DNA of 44,325 nt from Trichodesmium sp. MAG_R03 (GCA_023356535.1 JAKQYF010000014.1:1-44325), one strand, 5' to 3'. Positions 7,244-16,806 are shown, counted from the stretch's first letter. The notes: generated by a model from the letters alone, not told the origin. A program made the numbers and translations.

Positions 7244-9022
7244 TTAAATTTGTAAACGAGGCAATTCAATAAAAGGTTCTTTGATAAAAGGCTCTTTAAT
7301 GAAAGGATCTGTTCCTTCTTTAGGAGTTGCTACAGGATTTAATATTGGTGGTAGAGAAAAGTTATTATTATTATTATTATTATTAATGCTTGCTTCTTCC
7401 TTTGAATTATTATGAGAAGAGTTTGTAGAATTTAGATCATCTTGTGGAGATTTTAGAGGTAACTCAGGTAAAATGGGAGTTGAGAAAGTGTTAGAATTTC
7501 CTTCCCTAGGAAAAGAGTCAATACCAACAAAATTAAAATCATCATTTATTGTATTTATTACTACAGGGGTTCTCATTGGCTGATGAAAAACACTAGAAAT
7601 TTGAGCAATGTGTTTAAGAATTTCTTTGCCTTTTTCACCTTTTACAATCTGAGGTTGGTATTTACTAACCACTACTGGCAAAAACTCAATCTTCATTTTT
7701 CCTGGTTTTAAGGATAGTTTCAAAACTGCTGTGTCATAATCACCCTCTTGGTTAGAACTATCTCCAAAAATAAAATTGCCCAAAGAATATACAATAGGTC
7801 GTCCTTGATAAATTTCTGCCCCCTGCAATACTTTAGAATGATGTCCTACTACCAAATCAGCACCTTGGTCAATTGTCATCCTAGCTATATCCATCTGCCA
7901 ATCTCCAGGATATTCTGATAATTCAACTCCCCAATGATAATTAACAATTATCCAATCTACCTGCTTTCTCAATGTTTGAATATCTGAAGCTATCTGATTG
8001 TTATTGCGACTATTAATACTTATTGATCTAGTAGTTGCTTGAAGATCCGTATCATAATAATTTAGGTATGCAATCTTTTGGCCTTTAACCTCAATAATTT
8101 TTGGCCTTCTAGCCTCTTTTTTTGTTTTGCCCGCTCCTAAAGAATGAATACCTGCATCCTCTAAAATTTCTATTGTATCTAATAAGCTTTTTTGTTCATA
8201 ACCCAAAGTATGGTCATTAGCTAAATTTACCAGATCAACACCTCCGGAAGTTAATGCCTTAACAGAGCTAGGATTTACTATTGATTTTTGTTGCTCAGTT
8301 GTATTGTTGAGAGTAGAGCCAGTCAAAGGATGTTCCAGATTAACTATTGATAAATCTGCAGCTCTATACTCATCCATTTTAGCAAAAGGTAACTTATAAT
8401 CTCTCTTTACTAAATTAGAAACTTGATTAGATAAATTAACATCTCCACCAAACATTAAAGTAATCATAGGGTCCTGTGAGTTTACTACCATTTTATGTTC
8501 TATAACTCTCACTTTTTCTATAGCAGTTTCTACCCATTTACCTGAAATTGAATTTCGTACTAAAACACTATAATAACTTACCCAAATACCTAGAACAAAA
8601 GCTGCTAGTACTGAAATTATTAATATCAAATAATGAAATGTTGGAAATTCCAGGTTATCCGTTTTGTTTTCCAAATTAGATTTCTTATTTAAATTTATTT
8701 TTGCATGGGACTTAATTCTCACAGAGTATTTCCAGAGTATGTTGGATGAACCACTCAAACGTCCCACAATTTTTACTTTTTCTATTACAGGAGAGTTAAG
8801 TTGACAAAGTTGATCACAGATAAACTGAATTAATCTATCTACAGGAGGTTCATGGTGAAACTCTACTAAAACTTGTAGATATCCAGTAGTTTCTTTAGCT
8901 ATACGAGCTGAAATTCCTTGGGGATTGAGTTTTTTATTAATCCACTGAGTAATTGCCAAAAAATCACCAGAACTTGCTAATTCAAAAAGAGATGTTTGAG
9001 TCAAATTAGGTGTATAGTTCAT
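7244..9022 (-). CDS. CapA-family (poly-gamma-glutamate synthesis-like) membrane-anchored protein
   Basis: 592 residues. Residues 11-103 form a domain common in cyanobacterial proteins (LFELASSGDFLAITQWIN...GIS), with no known activity. One transmembrane helix spans about 130-152. Residues 186-465 are a CapA-like metallophosphoesterase-fold domain: FGGDVN at 191-196, NLEHPLTG at 228-235, NLANDHTLGY at 266-275, NYHWG near 361, GHHSKVLQG at 393-401, SLGNFIFG at 413-420. CapA (PgsA) proteins act at the membrane in capsule or poly-gamma-glutamate export. No capB/capC neighbours are visible, so a role in cell-surface polymer handling is only inferred. The C-terminus is low-complexity: a run of nine Asn from ATT/ATA repeats and a triple PFI(K/E) repeat. 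Confidence 0.85.
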   Translation of the reverse strand: MNYTPNLTQTSLFELASSGDFLAITQWINKKLNPQGISARIAKETTGYLQVLVEFHHEPPVDRLIQFICDQLCQLNSPVIEKVKIVGRLSGSSNILWKYSVRIKSHAKINLNKKSNLENKTDNLEFPTFHYLILIISVLAAFVLGIWVSYYSVLVRNSISGKWVETAIEKVRVIEHKMVVNSQDPMITLMFGGDVNLSNQVSNLVKRDYKLPFAKMDEYRAADLSIVNLEHPLTGSTLNNTTEQQKSIVNPSSVKALTSGGVDLVNLANDHTLGYEQKSLLDTIEILEDAGIHSLGAGKTKKEARRPKIIEVKGQKIAYLNYYDTDLQATTRSISINSRNNNQIASDIQTLRKQVDWIIVNYHWGVELSEYPGDWQMDIARMTIDQGADLVVGHHSKVLQGAEIYQGRPIVYSLGNFIFGDSSNQEGDYDTAVLKLSLKPGKMKIEFLPVVVSKYQPQIVKGEKGKEILKHIAQISSVFHQPMRTPVVINTINDDFNFVGIDSFPREGNSNTFSTPILPELPLKSPQDDLNSTNSSHNNSKEEASINNNNNNNNFSLPPILNPVATPKEGTDPFIKEPFIKEPFIELPRLQI

Positions 9023-10796
9023 ATTTTTTATCTTGTTAAATTTCTCAAATTGTAGGCTAATAAATTTGGATAAATCAACAATTACATAGGATTTACATTT
9101 GATTTATAAAATCAATTCTGTAGGCAAGAGATATATGCAATAAAGTATAAACTTTATCAGATTTTTTCTAGTTGTAAAAATAGCCAAATTTTATGTAAAA
9201 CTTCATTTTATGCAATTTTCAGTCTCTACCCTGTAGCATAAGCTGTCAACCTAACAACAAGGTGAGTAGAATTTCAGTACTAAGGAAATAACTGGACTGT
9301 GAGATTTTTTGCGCCCAAAATGGGTCCAGACCCAGTATTAGTAAGGGAAATACCTCAAAGAACTAAAAATAGCTAAAACCTAGGTAGATCAACATAACAG
9401 TGAATTCAAGGTAAAAAGATTACTTGATAAGCTTTTTACCTGGTTTTCAACCTATTTTTGGCCTAAGTCCAGATTAGAGTTTTCCGATGGTCATATGTTT
9501 AACCTTCTATTATAATTAGCCACAGAAGGCTCTTACCATACCAACATTACGGTAGTTTTACTAGCCAACGAATCCCACTAATTTATTGTAGTTAGAGAAT
9601 ATCTGCTACTCCACACTTGATGTTTAGCAACTTTGGTAAGATATAGGATTTTTCTATAGTGACCATAAATATACCCTGCCAAGAGTAAAAGGGTATTTTT
9701 AAGTTATAGCCGTTGCTAAACAAAGGATTGGGTGGTGGAGCAAGCCTGACTTTACTTGGATTTTTGATTACAATAATTCCGGTTATTCCAAAAAAAATTA
9801 TACCGGGAGATGAATGGCAGATCAATAATTAGGGTTTCCTACTGAATGCTGCGCCAACAATGTCTTTCTTATTGAGAAATAAGAACAATTTATGCAGTCA
9901 ACATTTTGAGTAAAGTTAGTTATAATAGAACATTTAGTTAAGAAATTAATTCTAATTTGCTAGATACTTAAGCCAAATTGAAAGATAGTTAAAATCAGTA
10001 TATAGTTTTATCTGAACAGGGCCTAGTCATTCTTTACTACTATATATAATATATAGTGTATTTTGGTCAATTTTTTCGATATTTACACTACATTTAGAGC
10101 CTTGCCCTAACTCCTGATGAAATTATTTGAACAAGTCAATTCATTATAACTAGTTGTTTGTACTATTTTTGTTTGTACCATTTTTGTACTATTATTATGG
10201 ATAATCAAAGTGTTAAGGGAAATTTGACGACAAAAGCTTGATTCTGTACTAGCAAAATATGTTAATTTTCTTTAAGCTAAAAAGCAAAACTCTCTGTAAT
10301 ATTTTGGTGGAAGTTATGATGAATCATAACTTCAAAGATTTTTTAGTTAAAATTAGCTGTTATTATAACTTTCACAACCAATCAATTTAGTATTGCTATA
10401 TTATAGTTATTCATGCTATCGTATAAAAATGTGGGGTCTAAGCTCCAACTTTTAATAAAATTCAAGTATATATAATAAACTAGAAAGTTATGTTGATCAG
10501 TTTTGTGGATAGTCTCTAGTGGAAAACATTCCGAGATTTCAGCAAAGTCGATAAACTGTAAAACTATCAGCAGTGATAGCAACTTTGATAAATTCTTAAG
10601 GAATGGGGATAAAATATGATCTACAAATATTGGCGCTTGAGTATTGCACTAAAATGCTCCTGTGCAGAAAATCACCGAAGTTAATAAATCCTCATTCCTA
10701 GCCCACTGAAAAGTTAAAACCAGCAGTAAATTACTACTGCTTTAAAGCTGTAGTCAATATGTCAACAAATGTATTAATTGGGAGTATAACAAGTCA
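9023..10796. other. 1.8-kb stretch without a clear gene
   Basis: AT-rich DNA with stops in all frames. Visible items: a possible short frame at 9713-9832 (plus, TTG start, about 39 codons) with one hydrophobic helix and a stop but no Shine-Dalgarno; a perfect palindrome AAGTTATGAT-GA-ATCATAACTT at 10311-10332; an AT-only block around 10040-10060 (TATATATAATATATAG). The last 200 bases presumably hold the promoter of the next gene. No RNA gene or complete element was recognised. Confidence 0.4.
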
Positions 10797-11111
10797 ATGC
10801 TACAACGCAAGATATATCAACTTTGTTGCGATGGTCGTGAGGTCTGTATTTTCTTGCGAGACCAGCAGCGTTGGATTGAGAAAGCAAAGATATTAGACAT
10901 AGAAGGAGATTTAGTAACAATACGTTATGAAACAGATGAAGAGGATGAAATCTGTTCTTGGGAAGAAATGGTGCGTTTAGAAAGTATTGGGGCTATTACC
11001 CAAAGATTAGCGTCCGTTCCTAGAGGTAATATTGAACCTCTAGTATCTGAAGATTGTCCAGCAGCTGAACAGATTCACAATCAGTATCCAGAATCAAATC
11101 AACAAGAATGA
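10797..11111 (+). CDS. Conserved cyanobacterial protein (DUF6679-like)
   Basis: 104 residues. Residues 1-75 are well ordered and rich in beta-prone sequence (YQLCCDGREVCIFLRDQQRWI, then GDLVTIRYETDEEDEICSWEEMVRLESIG). This matches my recollection of a small protein conserved in cyanobacteria and catalogued as a domain of unknown function (DUF6679). The tail (76-104) is acidic and Gln-rich. No catalytic motif; a small Sm/SH3-like barrel is conceivable. GGGAG lies about 15 bases upstream. It stands alone, with a family 2 element downstream. Confidence 0.75.
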   Translation: MLQRKIYQLCCDGREVCIFLRDQQRWIEKAKILDIEGDLVTIRYETDEEDEICSWEEMVRLESIGAITQRLASVPRGNIEPLVSEDCPAAEQIHNQYPESNQQE

Positions 11112-11204
11112 ATTGGATATAGGAATAGATGATTGATGGCTAAGTTTTTTGGCGAAAATGAAGTAAATATACTAACACTCATTGTTCTTCATCTTGATTA
11201 ATTA

Positions 11205-11452
11205 GGGCTTGCTGATTAGTTCTAAAAGGATTGACATATAAAGGTTTTACCTTATTTGGTTAGTAAAAAGTATCAGCTTTTTGGTGGTTTAAGCTCCCTA
11301 AGTTCGGATTTTGGGCTGACCATGAAAGAAAAGTTAAGAGATAATTCTGACTGCTACCTCCTCTGTAATTGCCATTTCTCGATACTCGTGACTTCTTATT
11401 TCCTCTGTACTACTTCCTACTACCTCCCTGAAAAGACTTTTTCAGCAAGCTC
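11205..11452. repeat. Family 2 miniature element, reference copy (248 bp)
   Basis: Best-preserved copy: GGGCTTGCTGATTAG...TTTTTCAGCAAGCTC, flanked by perfect TAATTA duplications (11199-11204 and 11453-11458). The right-hand duplication contains the stop codon of the following minus-strand gene. A short open frame across it (11256-11501) is fortuitous. Confidence 0.8.
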
Positions 11453-11455
11453 TAA

Positions 11456-13075
11456 TTATTCATTTTTATCTATTTCTTCAGTAGAATTCAAAGGAAAATG
11501 AACTGACTCAAACATAGGACAGTATCCATCAAATGTTACCTTCAAATCATATAGAGCTGAAACAGAATTGGAACAACGTTGTCCTCGATAATGTACACAA
11601 TTAGCACAACAATATAACTCAGGAGAAACAAAGCGGTCAGTGGTTTGACTAATAAATTCTCGCTGGGATATTCCTCTCAAAACTAGCTCTTCTCCTTGCC
11701 AACGAACCTCCACAAGACCTGTCTCAGAAAAAGTTGGCCAATGATTATCATTTCTTATGCTTTGAGGTAAAGAAATTATGACTTCTGTCTCTAATTCATT
11801 TAATTCCCCTTCATAATTAGTTTTCAGTAATTTAGGTGCTATAAACGTCTCACCTATTGGTAACTCTACCAATTTACCATTAGTTGGAGAATGTAGTTTA
11901 TAACGGTTGCGTAACTCTTCAAGGTTAACTAGGTCAGCTAAATAACTAGGACAGCCATGAACAAAAATTATATGTTGAGGACGTAAGTTGTGAATTAACT
12001 GTGTTGTGCCAAGTCTATCACAATGATCGGTGAGAAGATATTTTTCGGTATGAGCAAAGTCCTTTTCTTGTGATGACTTTCCTGGTCGTTCCGGCAGTAG
12101 AGCAATAACAGGATTATTTTGATTTATCATGTATGGACTCAAGTCATTATCCTGATCAGCAATGAGGATATAAGGTTTTTCTGTGGAAGGTAATTTTCCA
12201 GGCGATCGCCTCAACACACGAGGCTTTACCTTGTGATCCCAAAATAGAGGCTGATGTTGGGCAAAATTTTGTACAGTTGTGGGAAATTGGGACAATAGTT
12301 GTAAATAAAGGTCACAACCTCTAGCTACCTTTTCTTCTACCCAAATATCTAGGTCACGACCTGTAAAATAGTGATGACTGCGTAGAAGCATCAACAATTC
12401 TTGTCCTAACCCTAAAGGGGGAGCGGGCAAGATAACTGAAGTTCCAAAACTAATAGCTTGATATATCCTTTCTGCAAGGTTATTTTCTAATTGTCGCCGA
12501 TGTGGATAATGGGCCGTGCCATAGCTACCTTCAACTATTAATATATCTAGCTTAAGTCCTCGTAAATCTGCTAAAGGTAGACCTTCAACCAAACGACTTT
12601 TGGATAAATAGAAATCCCCTGTGTATAAAAGCTTATAGGTTCGATTTTCTCCATTATAGGTGAGTAGAAAAGCTGTTGCCCCTGGTAAATGACCAGCAGG
12701 AAAAAGCTCTACAGTCAGACCACTTAGAAGTTCTACTCGTGAGCGCCAAGGTAGAGGTTGACAAAAATCAGGGACTTCACAAATATCAAGTTCTGGCCAA
12801 TTCAGAGGTAGAAGTTTAGTTGTTGTCTCACTAGCATATATTGGTAAATTTGGAAAAGTTTGGTGGAGTGCTAATAGTCCTTGAGCATGATCTGAATGTG
12901 CATGGGAGCATAATACAATATCAGCAGGTAGTTGTTGTTTTATTTCATTAGTTAATAATGAAATATTATCAATACCACAATCTAATAAAATCCGGTGTAC
13001 TCCAATACGAACTAGCAGACATATTCCATCATCTGCGTGACCTACACTGTAAGCTAAACATTCTAAATCTATCAC
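11456..13075 (-). CDS. Metallo-beta-lactamase-fold (beta-CASP/RNase J-CPSF-like) protein
   Basis: 539 residues. The N-terminal metallo-beta-lactamase core carries LDCGID at 31-36, the zinc motif HAHSDH at 58-63, a HLPGATAFLL motif near 127 and LLYTGDF near 149. EGSYG is followed by a long insertion resembling the beta-CASP cap of nucleic-acid-processing enzymes, then IIFVHGCPSY as the late His motif. This group cleaves RNA or DNA, so an RNA-processing nuclease is likely but unproven. The tail (about 430-539) is unusual: five Cys at 489, 490, 493, 501 and 519 (YCCANC...RC...GYCPMF) could bind zinc or an Fe-S cluster. The stop codon lies in the target duplication of a miniature element. It appears to be a single-gene unit. 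Confidence 0.8.
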   Translation of the reverse strand: MIDLECLAYSVGHADDGICLLVRIGVHRILLDCGIDNISLLTNEIKQQLPADIVLCSHAHSDHAQGLLALHQTFPNLPIYASETTTKLLPLNWPELDICEVPDFCQPLPWRSRVELLSGLTVELFPAGHLPGATAFLLTYNGENRTYKLLYTGDFYLSKSRLVEGLPLADLRGLKLDILIVEGSYGTAHYPHRRQLENNLAERIYQAISFGTSVILPAPPLGLGQELLMLLRSHHYFTGRDLDIWVEEKVARGCDLYLQLLSQFPTTVQNFAQHQPLFWDHKVKPRVLRRSPGKLPSTEKPYILIADQDNDLSPYMINQNNPVIALLPERPGKSSQEKDFAHTEKYLLTDHCDRLGTTQLIHNLRPQHIIFVHGCPSYLADLVNLEELRNRYKLHSPTNGKLVELPIGETFIAPKLLKTNYEGELNELETEVIISLPQSIRNDNHWPTFSETGLVEVRWQGEELVLRGISQREFISQTTDRFVSPELYCCANCVHYRGQRCSNSVSALYDLKVTFDGYCPMFESVHFPLNSTEEIDKNE

Positions 13076-13605
13076 CAGGGTAAATTACTTGGGTCCAGGA
13101 AAATTTTGACTATCAATGAATTTTAAATTTTGGAGATATTAAGTTTAAGTATTATTCAAAAAATACCATAAAAATACAAGCTGAAATTAGATAAGTTTAC
13201 TCTTTATCTCTTAACTTGCAAAGTTAGGTAAGAAGTATTTTCAGGTTAAAAATAAATCGACACAATTTATTGATTTTTAGATTATCAAAGGATTTGAGGT
13301 ATCTTATATTTGCTTGTTTATTTGATTGAAAATCAAGACAATGAAGATATATTATCTATATATATTTTAGGTATTGTTTGGCATAATCATATTGGCTAGC
13401 AAATCTCATATATATTCCTATTTTTAACTAAAAATTTCTAAATATTCAACTACAAAAATAATATTTTAGCTTAATTGCTAGTTTACAATCTTTGATGAGA
13501 AATGAGCCAGTGTATATTGCTATATGGTTACAAAACTTTATAATTCTTTATAATTAAGAACCTGGTAGCAGTGTATATTTCAAAAAAGTATAAAACAAAA
13601 AAATA

Positions 13606-13664
13606 GGCTCATAAGTTTATACAATCTAATTCCTGGTTCAGGAATAGATTTTATTAATGAGTCC
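13606..13664 (+). promoter_or_regulatory. Leader hairpin upstream of cpeC
   Basis: A strong stem-loop, AATCTAATTCCTG-GTT-CAGGAATAGATT (13623-13650, one bulge), is enclosed by a second weak pair GGCTCAT/ATGAGTCC. It lies about 75-130 nt before the cpeC start, after 530 bp of AT-rich DNA with no gene. It could be a leader structure, an attenuator or an element end. Phycoerythrin genes are usually light-regulated and CpeR-dependent, but no binding site can be named from this sequence. Confidence 0.35.
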
Positions 13665-13737
13665 AAGTTTTTCAGTTTTGTAACTAAAAAATACATTTTT
13701 TTCAGCAAACCTTATTGTCACCTAGGAGATAGTTCAA

Positions 13738-14604
13738 ATGGTTTTTGGACCTGCATCTCAGTTAGGAGTTGGCCTTTTTGAAGATACAGAACCCGTGGAA
13801 CTGTTAAATGGACGCTCATCAGAAGAAGTCGAAACTGTGATTCGAGCTGTCTATAGGCAAGTTCTAGGCAATGCTTACGTCATGGATAGTGAAAGACTCA
13901 TTGTACCAGAGTCCAAACTCAAAGAAGGCGAAATTACTGTCCGTGAATTTGTACGTCAAGTTGGACGATCTGACTTGTATCGTTCTCGGTTCTTTGATCC
14001 TTGCCCCCGCTATCGTGCAGTTGAATTAAATTTTAAGCACTTTTTAGGTCGCGCTCCCGATGGCTACGATGAAATGAAGTTTCACAGTAAGATCCTGGAT
14101 GAAGGAAGTTTTGAAACTGATATTGATTCCTACATTGATAGTGACGAATATAGTAGTGCTTATGGGGAAAATATTGTTCCTTATCATCGAGGTTACAAAA
14201 CCCAAACTGGTAAAAAAATGGTTGGTTTTACTCATATCTTCCAACTATTGCGTGGTGCTTCCAGCAGCGACTTAAAAGGAAGTTTATCTGGGAAAAGCCC
14301 TACTTTGAATAAATATGTGATTCAAGAAACACCTTTGGCAGTAGTTCCTCCTTCTGGTGGTTCAGATGGTTGGTCATTCCAAGATCCACCTTTGGGTGCT
14401 AGAAGTCGACATGGAGTAGGAGCAAGTTCTAGTGGTAAAGTTTACCGCGTTGAAGTAACAGCTTATCGCTCAAAAGTAGTAAATCGTGTTTCTAGATTCC
14501 GTCGTAGTAATCAAGTACTTTTGGTGCCTTTTGATCAACTTTCTAAAGAATACCAAAGAATTCATCAGCAGGGTGGCGTAATTTCAAGTATTACTCCTAT
14601 TTGA
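13738..14604 (+). CDS. cpeC: Phycobilisome rod linker, phycoerythrin-associated (CpeC type)
   Basis: 288 residues. The PBS-linker domain (about 19-155) includes VIRAVYRQVLGN, ERL-VPES, REFVRQV-RSDLYRSRFF, ELNFKHFLGRAP and EIDSYIDS-like motifs; the CpcD-like domain spans about 233-288 (KVYRVEVTAYR...QQGGVISSITPI). It joins phycobiliprotein hexamers into rods of the phycobilisome on the thylakoid surface. The start FGPASQLGVGLFEDTEPVE matches CpeC better than the CpcC I recall, and the cpeS/cpeR neighbours support phycoerythrin. AGGAG stands 11 bases before the ATG. The DNA is closely similar to the next linker around the VIRAVY codons, so the two are paralogues. CpcC cannot be excluded. Confidence 0.85.
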   Translation: MVFGPASQLGVGLFEDTEPVELLNGRSSEEVETVIRAVYRQVLGNAYVMDSERLIVPESKLKEGEITVREFVRQVGRSDLYRSRFFDPCPRYRAVELNFKHFLGRAPDGYDEMKFHSKILDEGSFETDIDSYIDSDEYSSAYGENIVPYHRGYKTQTGKKMVGFTHIFQLLRGASSSDLKGSLSGKSPTLNKYVIQETPLAVVPPSGGSDGWSFQDPPLGARSRHGVGASSSGKVYRVEVTAYRSKVVNRVSRFRRSNQVLLVPFDQLSKEYQRIHQQGGVISSITPI

Positions 14605-14767
14605 TAGAAGAAAAAATTAGAAAATGATTTACTCGTATTTCCTAAATTTTTTAGTTATTAGACTCATAAAAACTAAAATTACTATTTAGTAATAATATTC
14701 AGGACAAAAAAGGGTAAAATTTTTAAAAGAGTTTGCAGTAGTTTATGGTTGATAGTTATTCTGTTTG

Positions 14768-14860
14768 TATAGTTATTTCAAATAAGAACGGAACACTTTT
14801 TCCGCTGAAACTTAGTTATAGCAAGAAAGACTTGTCTCAATCTAAATTAAAATGACTATA
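14768..14860. repeat. Family 4 miniature element (93 bp)
   Basis: Ends TATAGTTATTTCAAAT and AAATTAAAATGACTATA form inverted termini. It is about 85% identical over its full length to 31589-31682 (shared core CTTGTCTCAATCTAAATTAA). It lies between the two linker genes, 86 bp before the second, within a 341-bp gap that holds no gene, and could affect co-transcription. Confidence 0.7.
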
Positions 14861-14945
14861 CTTTATGAACAAGTAGCTATAAGCTATGAACACTGCGAAG
14901 GATAGTATATAAAAAAATCAGAATATTTGCTATAGAGGAGTTAAA

Positions 14946-15707
14946 ATGTCACTTTGGGTAGACAAAATCGATCCAATAGAGCTACGTTATAATGCAACAG
15001 AAGATGAAAAACAAACTGTGATTCGAGCTGTTTATAAGCAAGTTTTGGGAAATATCCATGTAATGGAAAGCCAGCGCCTAACTAGTGCCGAATCATTTTT
15101 CGTAAATGGACAAATTTCTGTTCGTCAATTTGTTAACTTGGTTGCTAAATCAGACCTATATTTCTCCTTGTTTTGTGAATCATCTTCTCCTTATGGATTC
15201 ATAGAACTCAACTTTAAGCATATATTAGGTCGTGCTCCTGAAGACCAGGCTGAAATTTCTGAACACATTCGTATATATAATGAACAAGGATACCAAGCAG
15301 AAATTGATTCTTACACAAACACTCAGGAATATAGTCAAAATTTTGGGGAAAACATTGTCCCATACCCACGAGGTTCAAGTACTGTAGTTGGGAGCAAAAA
15401 TGTCACCTTTAATCGGCTCTTTGCTCTAGAAAGAGGAAATGCTACAAGTGATAGAAAAAAAACTTCTCGATTGACTTTAGATTTAGCTGCTAACCTGGGT
15501 ACAAAGATTAAAAAACCGATATCTGTAAGTGGGCCTTATAATAACAGAATTAAACGTTTCCAAATCTCAGTTACTAAAACTGGTATTGGCCCTGTTGTAA
15601 AACAGAGCGCAACAACCTATACAGTATCTTACGAACAGCTAAGTGCAAAAATTAACAGTATTCAGAGAACAGGTGGCAAAATCCTAAAAATTACTGAAGT
15701 CCCTTAA
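14946..15707 (+). CDS. cpeD: Phycobilisome rod linker, phycoerythrin-associated (CpeD/CpeE type)
   Basis: 253 residues. The PBS-linker domain (about 16-150) contains VIRAVYKQVLGN, QRLTSAES, RQFVNLVAKSDLY, ELNFKHILGRAPEDQAEI and EIDSYTNTQEY; the CpcD-like domain spans about 199-251 (KRFQISVTKT...RTGGKILKITEV). Length and the MSLWVDKIDPIELR start fit the shorter phycoerythrin rod linkers CpeD/CpeE; D and E cannot be told apart here. It should attach another phycoerythrin hexamer to the rod. GAGGAG lies 6 bases before the ATG. Likely expressed with cpeC despite the 341-bp gap. Confidence 0.8.
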   Translation: MSLWVDKIDPIELRYNATEDEKQTVIRAVYKQVLGNIHVMESQRLTSAESFFVNGQISVRQFVNLVAKSDLYFSLFCESSSPYGFIELNFKHILGRAPEDQAEISEHIRIYNEQGYQAEIDSYTNTQEYSQNFGENIVPYPRGSSTVVGSKNVTFNRLFALERGNATSDRKKTSRLTLDLAANLGTKIKKPISVSGPYNNRIKRFQISVTKTGIGPVVKQSATTYTVSYEQLSAKINSIQRTGGKILKITEVP

Positions 15708-15742
15708 ATCAAAAGTTAAGAACCTACTAAGTTCTTGTTTAA

Positions 15743-15807
15743 AAAGCTCGGTTTCTCTTGAATTGTGGCAAGATATAGTTTGACCCCAAGAAACCGGCTT
15801 TCTCTTT
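15743..15807 (+). terminator. Inverted repeat after the linker gene, probable terminator
   Basis: AAAGCTCGGTTTCTCTTG (15743-15760) pairs with CAAGAAACCGGCTTT (15787-15801), followed by CTCTTTG. A smaller hairpin (AAGAAC/GTTCTT, 15718-15736) precedes it. It may end or attenuate the linker transcript before cpeS. The AGAAACCGG arms resemble a widespread cyanobacterial interspersed palindrome, so it may be element-derived. Confidence 0.4.
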
Positions 15808-15898
15808 GTAGTCAGTTTAAAATTTGAATTGATATCAAATCAGGATATAGCATTTTCTTCAATAAATTTCAGTTTAAATCATTTCAAAAATAGCAATA

Positions 15899-16429
15899 AT
15901 GGATGTCGTAGAATTTGTTGAATGTTCTATAGGACGCTGGCGATCGCAACGTAGTGGCCATAGTTTAGCATTGAGTCATTTTGAAGAAGTTCGCTCTACA
16001 ATAGATATTGTTTCTTTAGCAAAAACGGCTCCAGAAGTAATAGAATTATGTAATTCTAGTGGAGTAGATATAGCTAATGCTGTCTCTCCTTTTCAGATGA
16101 GTTGGCAAGGAGAATCAGATTGGGATGAAAATGAGATTATTAAAGGTCGTTCTGTTTTAGTGCCAATACCTGATACAGATAATCGAAAAAGAGGAAAATT
16201 ATTACGTTCCCAAGGGTATGCAGAAACTATTCCTGCTGTAGGAGGATATTACATTACTGAAGATGAAACTTTTATTCTACATACAGAATATGACAGTGCT
16301 GCTGCGGAAGAAAAAATTTGGTTTCATACTCCCAATCTTAGGTTTAGAGTATCGTTGATTAAAACGAGTGATGGTAATGGTGTATTAACTGCCTCTTTTT
16401 CATCAGAAATTCGTTCTTTATCAACTTAA
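15899..16429 (+). CDS. cpeS: CpeS/CpcS-family bilin lyase
   Basis: 176 residues, the usual size for CpcS/CpeS (T-type calycin fold) lyases, which attach phycoerythrobilin or phycocyanobilin to Cys84-type sites of phycobiliprotein subunits. Family landmarks: FVECSIGRWRSQRSGH at 6-21, APEVIELC near 46, FQMSWQGESDWDE, SVLVPIPD, GKLLRSQGYAETIPAVGGYYI, TEYDSAAAEEKIWF and NLRFRVSLIK...ASFSSEIR. Its place after two phycoerythrin linkers and before cpeR matches the cpeCDESTR order, supporting CpeS. It starts 191 bp after the previous stop, with no strong Shine-Dalgarno. Confidence 0.88.
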   Translation: MDVVEFVECSIGRWRSQRSGHSLALSHFEEVRSTIDIVSLAKTAPEVIELCNSSGVDIANAVSPFQMSWQGESDWDENEIIKGRSVLVPIPDTDNRKRGKLLRSQGYAETIPAVGGYYITEDETFILHTEYDSAAAEEKIWFHTPNLRFRVSLIKTSDGNGVLTASFSSEIRSLST

Positions 16430-16574
16430 TAAAAATAATTTGTCAAATAATCACAATAAACAGGTCCACAAAATTAATGACAAATTTTATTTCGTCAGAC
16501 TAAATCCCTCATATTGTATATCTAACAAAAAATTAGGCGAGGGTTACAATTTTGTTGAAATGCTTAATTAATTG

Positions 16575-16750
16575 GGGTCTGCTGAAAAAGTCTTTTTAAT
16601 AATCAGGGGAAGCACCCCTAACTCTTCCCAGGAGGTAAAGATTAAGCAACTAGAAATAAACTCCAAAATTCTTACCTATTAAGCAATACTCCAAATCTAT
16701 TCTCAAAAAGTGACAAGATTTTTTACATGAATAAAATATGAATACTATAG
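16575..16750. repeat. Chimeric relic: family 2 end joined to family 3 body
   Basis: 16575-16620 is a family 2 left end (GGTCTGCTGAAAAAGTCTTT). From about 16640 (CTAGAAATAAACTCC) to 16750 (ATACTATAG) the sequence matches the inverted 40.75-41.16 kb family 3 element minus its first 35 bases. The two relics are fused, implying deletion or recombination. They occupy the place where cpeT would be expected. Confidence 0.55.
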
Positions 16751-16806
16751 TAACATTTAATTTTGAAAAATAAATAATTTTTGCTAATGAGTTACCGAGT
16801 GCAAAT

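Noticed and set aside
9592..9825. 77-codon minus-strand frame
   Set aside because: Proline-rich chance frame; nothing supports translation.
10382..10582. 66-codon minus-strand frame
   Set aside because: AT-rich chance frame without a start signal or family.
11256..11501. 81-codon frame
   Set aside because: Lies inside a family 2 miniature element and overlaps a real gene end.
13738..14604. Rod-core linker CpcG
   Set aside because: CpcG lacks the C-terminal CpcD-like domain that is present here, so this is a rod linker.
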